From DATDAH01 sp963823495 (GTDB lineage Bacteria > Actinomycetota > Acidimicrobiia > Acidimicrobiales > DATDAH01): a stretch of 64,000 bases of DNA. Of this stretch, positions 41,472-49,453 are shown in pieces; the stretch's first letter is position 1; each line of letters begins with the position of its first letter. The DNA is taken from positions 3,410,001-3,474,000 of the forward strand of contig CAWGLV010000001.1 in assembly GCA_963823495.1 (NCBI GenBank), read 5' to 3'. The notes beneath the pieces are model-generated. The model ran no database searches, was not told the origin of the DNA, and saw only the letters and a list, made by a program, of their open reading frames with translations. Position numbers and translations under genes: made by a program.

Positions 41472-41891
41472 ATGGCCGACCGCTTCGTAAAGCACCTCAA
41501 GACCGTTCCCCTCTTCGCCCAGTGCTCGCGAGGCGACCTCGCCAAGGTCGCTCGCCTCACCGACGAGATCGACGTCGAGGAGGGCCGGACGCTGATCACC
41601 GAGGGCGACTTCGGCCACGAGGCCTTCGTCATCGTCGACGGCTCGGCCTCGGTCAGCCAGGGCGGGGTGGAGGTGGCCACCATCGGGCCCGGGGCGGTCT
41701 TCGGCGAGATGGCTCTCATCGACCGGGTGCCGCGCAACGCAACGGTCACCATCGCCTCGCCCACGCGCGTGCTGGTGATCGGCAAGCGGGAGTTCTCCGG
41801 CCTGCTCGACGAGGCGCCCAGCTTCCGCGAGAGCGTCATGTCGGCCCTCGCCGACCGGGTCCGCGAGATGGACCGGGAGCTCTACGGCTGA
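41472..41891 (+). CDS. Stand-alone cyclic-nucleotide-binding domain protein
   Basis: 139 residues; ATG 6 nt after TAGGGT, so probably leaderless. FVKHLKTVPLFAQCSRGDLAKVARL (N-terminal helix) is followed by a cNMP barrel with FGEMALIDRVPRNATV (about 77-92), the phosphate-binding cassette with Glu and Arg. There is no effector domain. It resembles the protein at 24364-24717. It may act as a small cAMP-responsive partner. Confidence 0.8.
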   Translation: MADRFVKHLKTVPLFAQCSRGDLAKVARLTDEIDVEEGRTLITEGDFGHEAFVIVDGSASVSQGGVEVATIGPGAVFGEMALIDRVPRNATVTIASPTRVLVIGKREFSGLLDEAPSFRESVMSALADRVREMDRELYG

Positions 41892-42015
41892 CCTGCTCGC
41901 CCCGGGCACCGACCGTCGCCCGGATCCGTGACCGCAGGGGACACCTCAGCTCCGGCTCGGCTACCGGTCGTCACCGAACCATTTCGGGGGCGCCTGCCCC
42001 GCCCGAGTCGGGCGC

Positions 42016-43416
42016 TCAGGCAGTGAGGCCGTCGAGGGCGCGGAGCGCGGCCTGGGCGGTGGCGACACCACCGGACTCCGGGCTCAGGGCCGAGCCCAGG
42101 GCGACGGCGTGGTCGCCCCCCTCGACCAACACGACGGCGGCATGCTCGCCCTCGTGGGCCACCTCGCTGGCGTAGCGGAAGGTGACGGGGCGACCGGCGG
42201 CCACCAGCACCGCCCGGGTGATGGCCTCCACCTGGGTGGCGGCCCGACCGTGACCGGGGCGGATCTGATCCCCGAGACGGACCTGGACCTCGGCCAGCAC
42301 CGAGTCCCGGGCCCGATGGACCTCGACCCGCAACGGCCGGGCGCTGGTGCTGGCGGACGCCGCGGCGCCGTCCAACTGGTGCACCGCGCGACCGAAGGAG
42401 CGACAGAAACGAGCGGCCACCTCCCGCTCGGCACCCGTGACGTCACCGGCCCGGGCCACGGCCCACAGACCCCGGGATCCCTCGCCGAGGGTGGCCACGG
42501 CCACGCCGCGGAACCCCGCGACGGCGAACTCGGGCTCTGATCGGCCGGCTCTCAGGCCGGCGTGCAGGGCGGCGAAGAGGCCGAAGGTGCGGTCGGCGCC
42601 GATGGTGTCCATCGACGGCGACTGCAGGAAGAGGTGGGGCTCCTCGCCGGGCCCTTCGTGGAGGTAGGCACACAGGTCGAGGGCCATCGTGTTGGCCAGT
42701 CCGTCGAGGAGGGCCCCCACGAGGTCATCCCGCAGCTTGCGCACCGCGGACGGCGCCGGAACGTGCACCGTGTCGGGCGCCGCGTCACCGGACTCCCCGC
42801 CGACGACCGGAACGTGCACCGTGTCGGGCGCCGCGTCACCGGACTCCCCGCCGACGACCGGAACGGGCACCGTGTCGGGCGCCGCGTCACCGGACTCCCC
42901 GCCGACGACCGGAACGGGCACGTCGGGCGCCGCGTCACCGGACTCCCCGCCGACGACCGGAACGGGCACGTCGGGCGCCGCGTCACCGGACTCCCCGCCG
43001 ACGACCGGAACGGGCACGTCGGGCGCCGCCACCGCCTTGGTGGGACCCGCGGGAGGCGGCCGGACCTCCTCGACGGACCGGACCGCGGCGTCGGGGGCAC
43101 CGACCGGGTCCGCGGGCGGCACGGTGCCCGGGGCGAAGGCCCGGGGCGGGGAGACGGGCGCCGCGGGGGCATCCTCCTCGTCGGCGGAGGTGTCCTCGGT
43201 CGGTGGGCCGAGAAGAGCAGCCACGCCCCCCCGACGCCGTCGTCGACGCGCAGGCGGCGCGGGGGCGTCGAGATCGGCCAGGGTGGGGATGATGGCCGCC
43301 AAGCCGCGTCCGAGGCCGCTCTGGGCCTCCGACTCCTCGCCACCGTGCAGGTCGTCGTCGACCTCCGCCTCCTCGTCGTCGGGCTCGGCGCCGAGGCCGG
43401 GCAGGGTGTCCGCCAT
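42016..43416 (-). CDS. GAF-like protein with ParB-type GLGRGL motif and tandem VVGGESGDAAPD repeats
   Basis: 466 residues, ATG 6 nt after TACCGT. Acidic N-terminus, then SGLGRGLAAIIPTL (about 34-47), which matches the ParA-interacting N-terminus of ParB proteins although no ParB DNA-binding domain follows. Next come a basic RRRRRR patch, a low-complexity region and five to six copies of a 16-17-residue VVGGESGDAAPDT(V)HVP repeat (about 130-220). The C-terminal ~240 residues form a GAF-like domain (RKLRDDLVGALLDGLANTMALDLCAYL...), followed by a second beta-rich half. Function unknown. Confidence 0.65.
   Translation of the reverse strand: MADTLPGLGAEPDDEEAEVDDDLHGGEESEAQSGLGRGLAAIIPTLADLDAPAPPARRRRRRGGVAALLGPPTEDTSADEEDAPAAPVSPPRAFAPGTVPPADPVGAPDAAVRSVEEVRPPPAGPTKAVAAPDVPVPVVGGESGDAAPDVPVPVVGGESGDAAPDVPVPVVGGESGDAAPDTVPVPVVGGESGDAAPDTVHVPVVGGESGDAAPDTVHVPAPSAVRKLRDDLVGALLDGLANTMALDLCAYLHEGPGEEPHLFLQSPSMDTIGADRTFGLFAALHAGLRAGRSEPEFAVAGFRGVAVATLGEGSRGLWAVARAGDVTGAEREVAARFCRSFGRAVHQLDGAAASASTSARPLRVEVHRARDSVLAEVQVRLGDQIRPGHGRAATQVEAITRAVLVAAGRPVTFRYASEVAHEGEHAAVVLVEGGDHAVALGSALSPESGGVATAQAALRALDGLTA
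42758..43033 (-). repeat. 51/48-bp tandem repeats inside the GAF-like gene
   Basis: Units start at 42758, 42809, 42860, 42911 and 42959, with a 27-bp partial at 43007; the first three are 51 bp, the rest 48 bp. They are almost identical at DNA level, implying recent expansion and likely copy-number change between strains. Confidence 0.9.
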
Positions 43417-43458
43417 AGGCCTACGGTACGGACCGGCCGCGGCGAGCGGGGGGACCCG

Positions 43459-43779
43459 ATGGGAAGCGAACCAGACGACGACGACGAGTTGGTGGTCGTG
43501 GTGCCGCCGGCCCACCAGGCGGGGGTCTGGGCCAATGACGCCGTCGTCAACACCAGTGACCACGAGGTCACCGTCGACCTCCTGCGGGTCGACCACTCCG
43601 TCGAGCCGCCCGTGGGAACCGTCGTGGCCCGGGTCGCCATGTCGCCCAAGCTGTTGCGGCAGCTCATCGACGACCTCACCGAGGCCTGGGACGACTACGC
43701 GGGCGAGGTGACCCGACGCCTCATCGACGACGGGGGCGACGACGACGGCGGCCGGCACGAGCCGCCCGAGATTGAGTAG
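43459..43779 (+). CDS. DUF3467-like small protein
   Basis: 106 residues, ATG, divergent from the GAF-like gene with 42 bp between. AGVWANDAVVNTSDHEVTVDLLRVD (about 21-45) and RVAMSPKLLRQLIDDLTEAWDDY (about 58-80) match the DUF3467 layout, a short beta-sheet plus helix found in bacteria and archaea with no known activity. Acidic ends (DDDDE; DDGGDDDGG) suggest a soluble binding protein. Confidence 0.65.
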   Translation: MGSEPDDDDELVVVVPPAHQAGVWANDAVVNTSDHEVTVDLLRVDHSVEPPVGTVVARVAMSPKLLRQLIDDLTEAWDDYAGEVTRRLIDDGGDDDGGRHEPPEIE

Positions 43780-43788
43780 CCGCTACTC

Positions 43789-43817
43789 ACCAACGCTTGG
43801 TGACCAAGGCCTAACTT
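43789..43817 (+). promoter_or_regulatory. Operator-like ACCAA/TTGGT palindromes and -10
   Basis: ACCAACGCTTGGT (43789-43801) and TTGGTGACCAA (43797-43807) are overlapping perfect palindromes. TAACTT (43812-43817) is 6 nt before the ATG at 43824. A repressor at the overlap would cover the promoter. Confidence 0.45.
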
Positions 43818-43823
43818 GCCCGG

Positions 43824-44960
43824 ATGGAACGGCCGGACCTCTTCGCCCGACGCAATCGACTGCGCATCCTCGGCCTGCTCGTCATGGCCACCGTCGTCTA
43901 CTGGATGGCCGTCTGTGCGGCCGCAGTGGCCACGGCCATCATCGGCCTCCTCTGGCTCTTCAGCGAGGCCGGCCTGCCCGACAGCATCGAGCTGCTGAAG
44001 TGGACCGGGGTCTTCGTCCTCGTCGTGTTCGGTTTCTCCCTCGTCATCGGCACCTTCCTCTCCTTGTTCCGCCTGCCCACTCTTCGACGCAAGCTGGAGG
44101 CCCAGGTGCTGGCCGAGACCGGCGCGCACCTCGCCGCGCCCGACGAGTACCCCGAGGTGCGCAACATCCTCGAGGGCCTGGCCCTGTCCGCCGACATACC
44201 GGTGCCCCGGTTCGCGGTCATCGACGACCCGGTGCCGAACTCCTTCGGCGTCGGCACCCGGCCCCGGAAGACCATCATCGGGATCACCTCCGGCCTCCCC
44301 GACGCGCTCGGCCGCGACGAGCTGGAGGCGGCCCTCTCCTATGAGGTCAGCCGCATCGGGAGCTGGGACATCGCCCTGTCGAGTTGGGCGGTGGCCCTCA
44401 CGTCCGGCGCCATCGCCACCGCCGAGGCCGACGACCTGAAGGCCCTCGTCGGTTGGATCCCCGCCCGCATGGCCGAGTGGCTGCAGGCCTGGGCCCTACG
44501 GGACCAGGGCGAGCACCGCGACCGCATCGCCGTCCAGTTCACCCGGCACCCCGAGGCCCTCATCACCGCTCTCGAGGCCCTCGACGCCGACCAGAGCGAG
44601 GTCCGCCGGGTGAGCCGGGCGACCGCCCCGCTCTGGCTCGAAGTGCCTGTCGCCGTCTACGGCGGGGCGATGTCGAGTCGCGCCAAGCGCCTGGGGACCT
44701 CGATGCTGCTCCAGGAGCGCATCGGCCGTCTGACCGCCCTGGCCGGCCTCCCGCCCCGGCCGAAGGTGGCGCCCGAGCCGGGCACCGGTCCGTTCCCGGC
44801 GGCGGACCCCACGGCGGGCCCGATACCTCCGCCGCCGGGAGCGCGACCGGACCTGCCCCCTCCCCCCGGCGCCCCGGCCGGGCCGATCACACCGGTCACC
44901 GCCCCACCAGGGATGCCCGCCACCGGCGGACGGGGCGATGGGGGATTCCGGGTGGGCTGA
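43824..44960 (+). CDS. Catalytically dead M48 (HtpX-like) membrane protein with Pro-rich tail
   Basis: 378 residues, ATG 6 nt after TAACTT. Two N-terminal membrane helices (about 15-45 and 58-82) precede an M48 domain: PNSFGVGTRPRKTIIGITSGL (about 133-153) matches HtpX peptidases. The zinc motif HExxH, however, reads YEVSR in ALSYEVSRIGSW (about 171-182), and the third ligand region EHRDRI is also altered. So no zinc site remains. The last ~70 residues are Pro/Gly-rich. It probably acts as a scaffold or inhibitor. Confidence 0.75.
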   Translation: MERPDLFARRNRLRILGLLVMATVVYWMAVCAAAVATAIIGLLWLFSEAGLPDSIELLKWTGVFVLVVFGFSLVIGTFLSLFRLPTLRRKLEAQVLAETGAHLAAPDEYPEVRNILEGLALSADIPVPRFAVIDDPVPNSFGVGTRPRKTIIGITSGLPDALGRDELEAALSYEVSRIGSWDIALSSWAVALTSGAIATAEADDLKALVGWIPARMAEWLQAWALRDQGEHRDRIAVQFTRHPEALITALEALDADQSEVRRVSRATAPLWLEVPVAVYGGAMSSRAKRLGTSMLLQERIGRLTALAGLPPRPKVAPEPGTGPFPAADPTAGPIPPPPGARPDLPPPPGAPAGPITPVTAPPGMPATGGRGDGGFRVG

Positions 44961-44966
44961 GCCCGG

Positions 44967-45749
44967 CTACGGGTGCTGGCTGCTGACCGCGACGACTTCG
45001 CCGGTCATGTAGCTGGAGTAGTCGCTGGCCAGGAAGACGATCACGTTGGCCACCTCCCAGGGAGTGGCACCCCGGCCGAAGGCCTCCCCTGCCTCGAGCT
45101 CCTCCAGCAGCCCGTCGGCCATGACCTTGGTCAGGAAGGGATGGGTGGCCAGGCTGGGGGCGACGGCGTTGACCCGGACCCCGACGTCGGCTGCTTCGAT
45201 CGCGGCACAACGGGTGAGCGCCATGACCCCGGCCTTGGCGGCGGCGTAGTGGGCCTGGCCCCGTTGCGCCCGCCACCCGAGCACCGACGCGTTGTTGACG
45301 ATGACCCCGTGACCTCGGGGCAGCATGTGGCGCAGGGCGGCGCGCGTGGTGCGGAAGGTCCCGTTCAGGGTGACGTCGAGCACGATCGACCACTGCTCGT
45401 CGGTCATGTCCACCAGGTCGACCTCGCCCCCGAGCCCGGCGTTGTTGACCATGACGTCGATGCCGTCGAGATGGATCGCCGCGCCGTCGACCAGGACCTG
45501 GACGGCGTCGTCGTCGGTCACGTCGCACACGATCGGGTGGGGCCGCTCCCCCACCTCGGCGGCGATGGCGTCCGCGGCCTCGCCCAGCCGGCGCTCGTGG
45601 TGGTCGGAGATGACGACCCGGGCCCCCTCCTCGGCGCAGCGCTTGGCCGTGGCGAAGCCGATGCCGGTACCGGCGGCGGCGGTCACCACCACGCCCTTGC
45701 CGGCCAGCAGCTCATGGCCCTCGGGATAGGGCGGGATCTCGCGGCTCAT
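44967..45749 (-). CDS. ipdF: IpdF-like SDR of HIP degradation
   Basis: 260 residues, ATG (MSREIPPYPEGHELL). SDR motifs: TAAAGTGIG (about 24-32), NNAGLGG (about 97-103) and YAAAK (about 169-173) after NNASVLGW. The stretches ISDHHERRLGE, NNASVLGWRAQ and SDYSSYMTGEVV are, by recollection, shared with mycobacterial IpdF (Rv3559c), the hydroxyacyl-CoA dehydrogenase of the HIP pathway. It directly follows fadE30, as Rv3559c follows Rv3560c. Confidence 0.85.
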   Translation of the reverse strand: MSREIPPYPEGHELLAGKGVVVTAAAGTGIGFATAKRCAEEGARVVISDHHERRLGEAADAIAAEVGERPHPIVCDVTDDDAVQVLVDGAAIHLDGIDVMVNNAGLGGEVDLVDMTDEQWSIVLDVTLNGTFRTTRAALRHMLPRGHGVIVNNASVLGWRAQRGQAHYAAAKAGVMALTRCAAIEAADVGVRVNAVAPSLATHPFLTKVMADGLLEELEAGEAFGRGATPWEVANVIVFLASDYSSYMTGEVVAVSSQHP

Positions 45750-45792
45750 GGTCGGCTGGCCTCCGTGGTCACGGGTTCGGTCTCTCGGCTGG

Positions 45793-46986
45793 TCACGGTC
45801 GGGGCTCGCGGGGCAGGCCGAGGACCTGCTCGCCGAGCACGTTGCGCTGGATCTGGTTCGAGCCGCCGTAGATGGTGTCGGCCCGACTGAAGAGGAACAG
45901 CCCCTGCAACTCGGACAGGGCGTAGGCCTCACCTCCGCGCCTGGCGGTCTCCGAGGTGAGGACCGTGCCCTCGGCCCCGAGCACGTCCATCGCCAGCTCA
46001 CCGAGGCCCCGGTGGAACGTGGCCCAGTAGAGCTTGTTGACCGACGTCTCCGGCCCGGGTTCGCCCGAGATGGTGCGCAGGGCCGTCAGGCGCATGAGCT
46101 CCAGGCCGATCCAGGCCGCGGTCAGGCGCTGCCGGAACTCGGGTTCGTCGGCCTTGCCGTTGCGGCGGGCGGTCGCCAACAGCAGTTCGAACTCCTGGCT
46201 GAAAGCCATCTGCTGGCCCAGGGTGAGCACGCCGCGCTCGAAGCCGAGGGTGCCCATGGCCACCCGCCAACCACCGTTGACCTCGCCCACGACCAGGTCG
46301 GCCGCGGTGCGGGCCCCGTCGAGGAAGACCTCATTGAACTCCGACGTGCCGGTGACCTGCACGATGGGCCGGAGCTCGATGCCCGGCTGGTCCATGGGGC
46401 AGAGCAGGTAGGAGAGACCCCGGTGCTTCGTCTCGGCGTCGGGGTCGGTCCGACAGACCACGAACATCCACTGGGCCCAGGCGGCCAGCGAGGTCCACAC
46501 CTTCTGGCCGCTGATGACCCATTCGTCGCCGTCGAGGTGGGCCCGGGTCTGGACGTTGGCCAGGTCCGAGCCGGCGTTGGGCTCGGAGTAGCCCTGGCAC
46601 CAGAGCGTCTCACCCGACACGATGCCCGGCAGGAAGCGGGCCTTCTGCTCCTGGCTCCCGAAGGCGATGAGGGTCGGTCCGAGCAGCCCCTCCCCCACGA
46701 GCCCCACCCGGCCGGGCGCCCGGGCCCGGGCGTACTCCTGGTGCCAGATGACCTGCTGGGTCACGGGCAGGCCCTTGCCTCCGTGCTCTTTCGGCCAGCC
46801 CACGACGCTCCAGCCCTCGCGGCCGAGGCACTTCTCCCACTCGAGTCGACCCGCGAAGTCCTGGTGTTCCTTGCCCGGGCCGCCACGACCCCGGAGCGCG
46901 GCGAAGTCGGCAGCCAGATGGGTCTCGAGGAAGTCCCGGGCCTCGACCCGGAACGCCTCGTCCTCGTCGCTGAACCGGAGGTCCAC
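45793..46986 (-). CDS. fadE30: FadE30-like acyl-CoA dehydrogenase of HIP degradation
   Basis: 397 residues, GTG start. ACAD fold with GEGLLGPTLIAFGS (about 103-116), LWCQGYSEPNAGSDLA (about 131-146), GQKVWTSLA and VTGTSEFNEVFLDGARTAADLVVGEVNGGWRVAMGTLGFERG. The C-terminus TIYGGSNQIQRNVLGEQVLGLPREP binds FAD. This set is characteristic, by recollection, of mycobacterial FadE30, which desaturates the HIP-CoA ester. It lies 43 bp upstream of ipdF on the same strand. Confidence 0.85.
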   Translation of the reverse strand: MDLRFSDEDEAFRVEARDFLETHLAADFAALRGRGGPGKEHQDFAGRLEWEKCLGREGWSVVGWPKEHGGKGLPVTQQVIWHQEYARARAPGRVGLVGEGLLGPTLIAFGSQEQKARFLPGIVSGETLWCQGYSEPNAGSDLANVQTRAHLDGDEWVISGQKVWTSLAAWAQWMFVVCRTDPDAETKHRGLSYLLCPMDQPGIELRPIVQVTGTSEFNEVFLDGARTAADLVVGEVNGGWRVAMGTLGFERGVLTLGQQMAFSQEFELLLATARRNGKADEPEFRQRLTAAWIGLELMRLTALRTISGEPGPETSVNKLYWATFHRGLGELAMDVLGAEGTVLTSETARRGGEAYALSELQGLFLFSRADTIYGGSNQIQRNVLGEQVLGLPREPRP

Positions 46987-47078
46987 CGCCCTTCATTACC
47001 ATCGCCCCCCGTGCCCCGGACGAATCGCTGACGAACGGGCACCGGATCCCGGGGCCAGAACGAGGACGGGAGGGTCCC

Positions 47079-48011
47079 ATGAGGGGCGTGCGGAACACCG
47101 AGGACGGGATCCGGGTGCTGGACGTGCCCGCGCCGGAGCCAACGGGTGACCAGGTGCGGGTGCGGGTGGCCGCCGCGGGGATCTGCGGGTCCGACCTCCA
47201 CCTCCTCGACTGGGGACCGATGGCGGTCACGCTGGGCCACGAGGTCGCCGGGTGGCTGGACGACGACACGCCGGTGGCCATCGAGCCCGTGCACCGCTGC
47301 GGGACCTGCGACCGCTGCCTCCGCGGGGACACCCACCTCTGCCGGACGGCCCAGACCATCGGCATCGGCCTCGACGGGGGCATGGCCGACGAGGTCGTGG
47401 TGCCGCCGTACTGCCTCGTCGCCCTGCCGGACGGGCTGGCCGTGCGCGACGCCGGCCTGGTCGAGCCCGTGGCCTGTGCGGTGAGGGCGATGCACCGGGC
47501 CCGGATCGAGCCCGGCCAGCGGGTGGCCGTGATCGGGGGTGGCACCCTCGGCATCGCCTCGGTGGCCGCGGCCGTGCACCTCGGTTGCGCGGTCGGCGTC
47601 GCCGCCCGCCACCCCCACCAGGTCGCCGCCGCCGAGGCCGTCGGGGGACGGCCGGTCGAGGGCCACTACGACGTGGTGGTCGAGGCGGCCGGGACCGCCT
47701 CGGCCTTCAACCAGGCCATCGAGTTGACCCGGATCCGGGGGACCATCGCCCTGCTCGGCACCTACTGGGAGCAGGTGGCCCTGGCCGCCGCGCCGATCGG
47801 CCTGAAGGAGCTCGACGTCGTCGGCTGCCTCGCCTACGGCCACCAGCACGAGGGGCGAGAGGTCGACGCCGCCGCCGACCTGCTCGCCGCCGTCCCGGAA
47901 CTGGCCCCCGCCATGATCACCCACCGGTTCGGCCTGGACGACGCCGCCGAGGCCTTCCGCGTCGCCGCCGACCGCCGCGCCGGTGCCATCAAGGTCACCC
48001 TCGAGCCGTAG
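47079..48011 (+). CDS. Zinc-type MDR alcohol dehydrogenase
   Basis: 310 residues, ATG with GGGAGG upstream. Catalytic zinc ligands: Cys in GICGSDLH (about 33-40), His-Glu in LGHEVAG (about 50-56). The structural zinc site CGTCDRCLRGDTHLC (about 74-88) has four Cys. NAD(P) motif VIGGGTLGIASV (about 148-159). At 310 residues it is slightly short for the family. The substrate is an alcohol or aldehyde, unknown. The 3' end overlaps the convergent WS/DGAT-like gene by 17 bp. Confidence 0.85.
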   Translation: MRGVRNTEDGIRVLDVPAPEPTGDQVRVRVAAAGICGSDLHLLDWGPMAVTLGHEVAGWLDDDTPVAIEPVHRCGTCDRCLRGDTHLCRTAQTIGIGLDGGMADEVVVPPYCLVALPDGLAVRDAGLVEPVACAVRAMHRARIEPGQRVAVIGGGTLGIASVAAAVHLGCAVGVAARHPHQVAAAEAVGGRPVEGHYDVVVEAAGTASAFNQAIELTRIRGTIALLGTYWEQVALAAAPIGLKELDVVGCLAYGHQHEGREVDAAADLLAAVPELAPAMITHRFGLDDAAEAFRVAADRRAGAIKVTLEP

Positions 48012-49332
48012 CCGAGGTGAGGTCGTCCAGTTCGGACTGGAGGTCGTCGCGTAGCCGTCCGAGGTCCGGGCAGGCCTCGGGGTCGGCGACGAGGGTGACG
48101 GTCAGGGTGCCGGCGTAGGAGAGGACGGCGAAGGCGACGGTGACGTTGCCGGAGATGGCCGACACCGGGATCACCTCGTCGACCTCGGCCCCGAGGAAGG
48201 TCAGGCGGTCGGTCGGGCCGCGGAGGTTGGTCACGAAGGTGTGGACCATCCGCTGGCGGTCGGTGAACCACGAGAAGAGCCGGAGCCGGCCGGCGAACCG
48301 GAACAGGGCGTCGAGCAGCCGGGTGACGGCGGCCGACGGAGGCTGGACACGGGAACGACGGCGCGCCGTCTCGACCAGGCGGTTCAACGCGTCGCCTCCC
48401 GCGGGCACGACCACCGGCTTGACCCCGATCTCGTTGCCGAGCACGTCGACATCGGCGGCGCGGCGAGCCGCGACGAGGACCGTCATCACGAACTCCGGCA
48501 CCGGCGCCTCGCCGCGCCGACGGAGCGTCCGCGGCAATGCCCCGGCCACCGCGGTGAGCACGACGTCGTTCACCGTCGCACCGTGAGCGTGGGCGACTTG
48601 GAGGACCGGCGCCAACCCGACCCGGGCCACCGCCAGCGCCCGGCCGGGACCCGTCGGCTGGTTCAGCGAGGTGCGCCGGGCGTGGGGTCGTTCCTCGCCC
48701 CGGAGCTCGCTCACGGCCGCGCGGAGGTCGCGGACCCCCGCGGGGAGCTGGGCCAGAGCGTGGCCGCGCGCCGACCAGGCCTCGACGAACAGCGCCCGCG
48801 ATCTCGGTCGAGGTCGGGGGAACCCGGTCGGCACCTCCACCCCGGGCGCACCGTCGACGAGGCCGGCGAGCACCGCGAGGCCCCCGAGGCCATCGGCCAG
48901 GACGTGGTGGAACACGGCCACGAGCGCCGAGCCACCCGATGCCAGACCGGTCACGAAGGTCACGGCCCAGGGCGAGTGCTCCTCGGACGGCCGCTCGGTG
49001 ACCAGATCGGCCGCCTGGTCCAGCAGCGCCGCCTCGTCACCGGGGGCCGGGCACCGCCGGGTGTTCACGTGGTGGCCGATGGCGAACCGGTCGTCATCGA
49101 CCCAGACGGGGCGACCGCACCCGATGGGTGTGTCGACCAGCCGCTGGCGCAGCCTCGGGACCGCCCGGGTCCGTGCTTCGAGGGCATCGCGCACCTCGGC
49201 CTCGTCCACCCCCGCCGACGGCGCCAGCACCAGCACGGCGCCGACCTGCATGGGTACGGCCCCGACGTCGATCGCCCGCGGCACGAGGTCACTCGGACTG
49301 GCCCGCTCGATGGACGCCTTCGACCTCCTCAC
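47995..49332 (-). CDS. WS/DGAT-type wax ester synthase/diacylglycerol acyltransferase-like protein
   Basis: 445 residues from GTG at 49332. The acyltransferase motif HHxxxDG reads FHHVLADGLGG (about 125-135). A C-terminal ND/structural half contains NLRGP (about 375) as in bacterial WS/DGAT. Family members make triacylglycerol or wax esters from acyl-CoA. Neither lipid-body cluster nor second copy is seen here. The C-terminus overlaps the convergent MDR gene. Confidence 0.8.
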   Translation of the reverse strand: MRRSKASIERASPSDLVPRAIDVGAVPMQVGAVLVLAPSAGVDEAEVRDALEARTRAVPRLRQRLVDTPIGCGRPVWVDDDRFAIGHHVNTRRCPAPGDEAALLDQAADLVTERPSEEHSPWAVTFVTGLASGGSALVAVFHHVLADGLGGLAVLAGLVDGAPGVEVPTGFPRPRPRSRALFVEAWSARGHALAQLPAGVRDLRAAVSELRGEERPHARRTSLNQPTGPGRALAVARVGLAPVLQVAHAHGATVNDVVLTAVAGALPRTLRRRGEAPVPEFVMTVLVAARRAADVDVLGNEIGVKPVVVPAGGDALNRLVETARRRSRVQPPSAAVTRLLDALFRFAGRLRLFSWFTDRQRMVHTFVTNLRGPTDRLTFLGAEVDEVIPVSAISGNVTVAFAVLSYAGTLTVTLVADPEACPDLGRLRDDLQSELDDLTSATARG

Positions 49333-49398
49333 GCCAGTGAACTCTGCCCTCCCTCGATGCGGTCGGCCAGGGTCGAACGGCCCAGTCCGCTCACCCCG

Positions 49399-49446
49399 TT
49401 CTGGCGCCCGACCGAGGGGCCATGACACCACAATCGGGCGCCAGAA
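49399..49446. terminator. 13-bp-arm hairpin between carboxyltransferase and WS/DGAT genes
   Basis: TTCTGGCGCCCGA (49399-49411) pairs perfectly with TCGGGCGCCAGAA (49434-49446) across a 22-nt loop, 8 bp after the carboxyltransferase stop. The arm again begins TTCTGG, like the hairpins at 4.4 and 34.9 kb. Confidence 0.65.
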
Positions 49447-49453
49447 GGCGGGG

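Noticed and set aside
42758..43033. CRISPR-like array
   Set aside because: Units are contiguous, in frame, without spacers.
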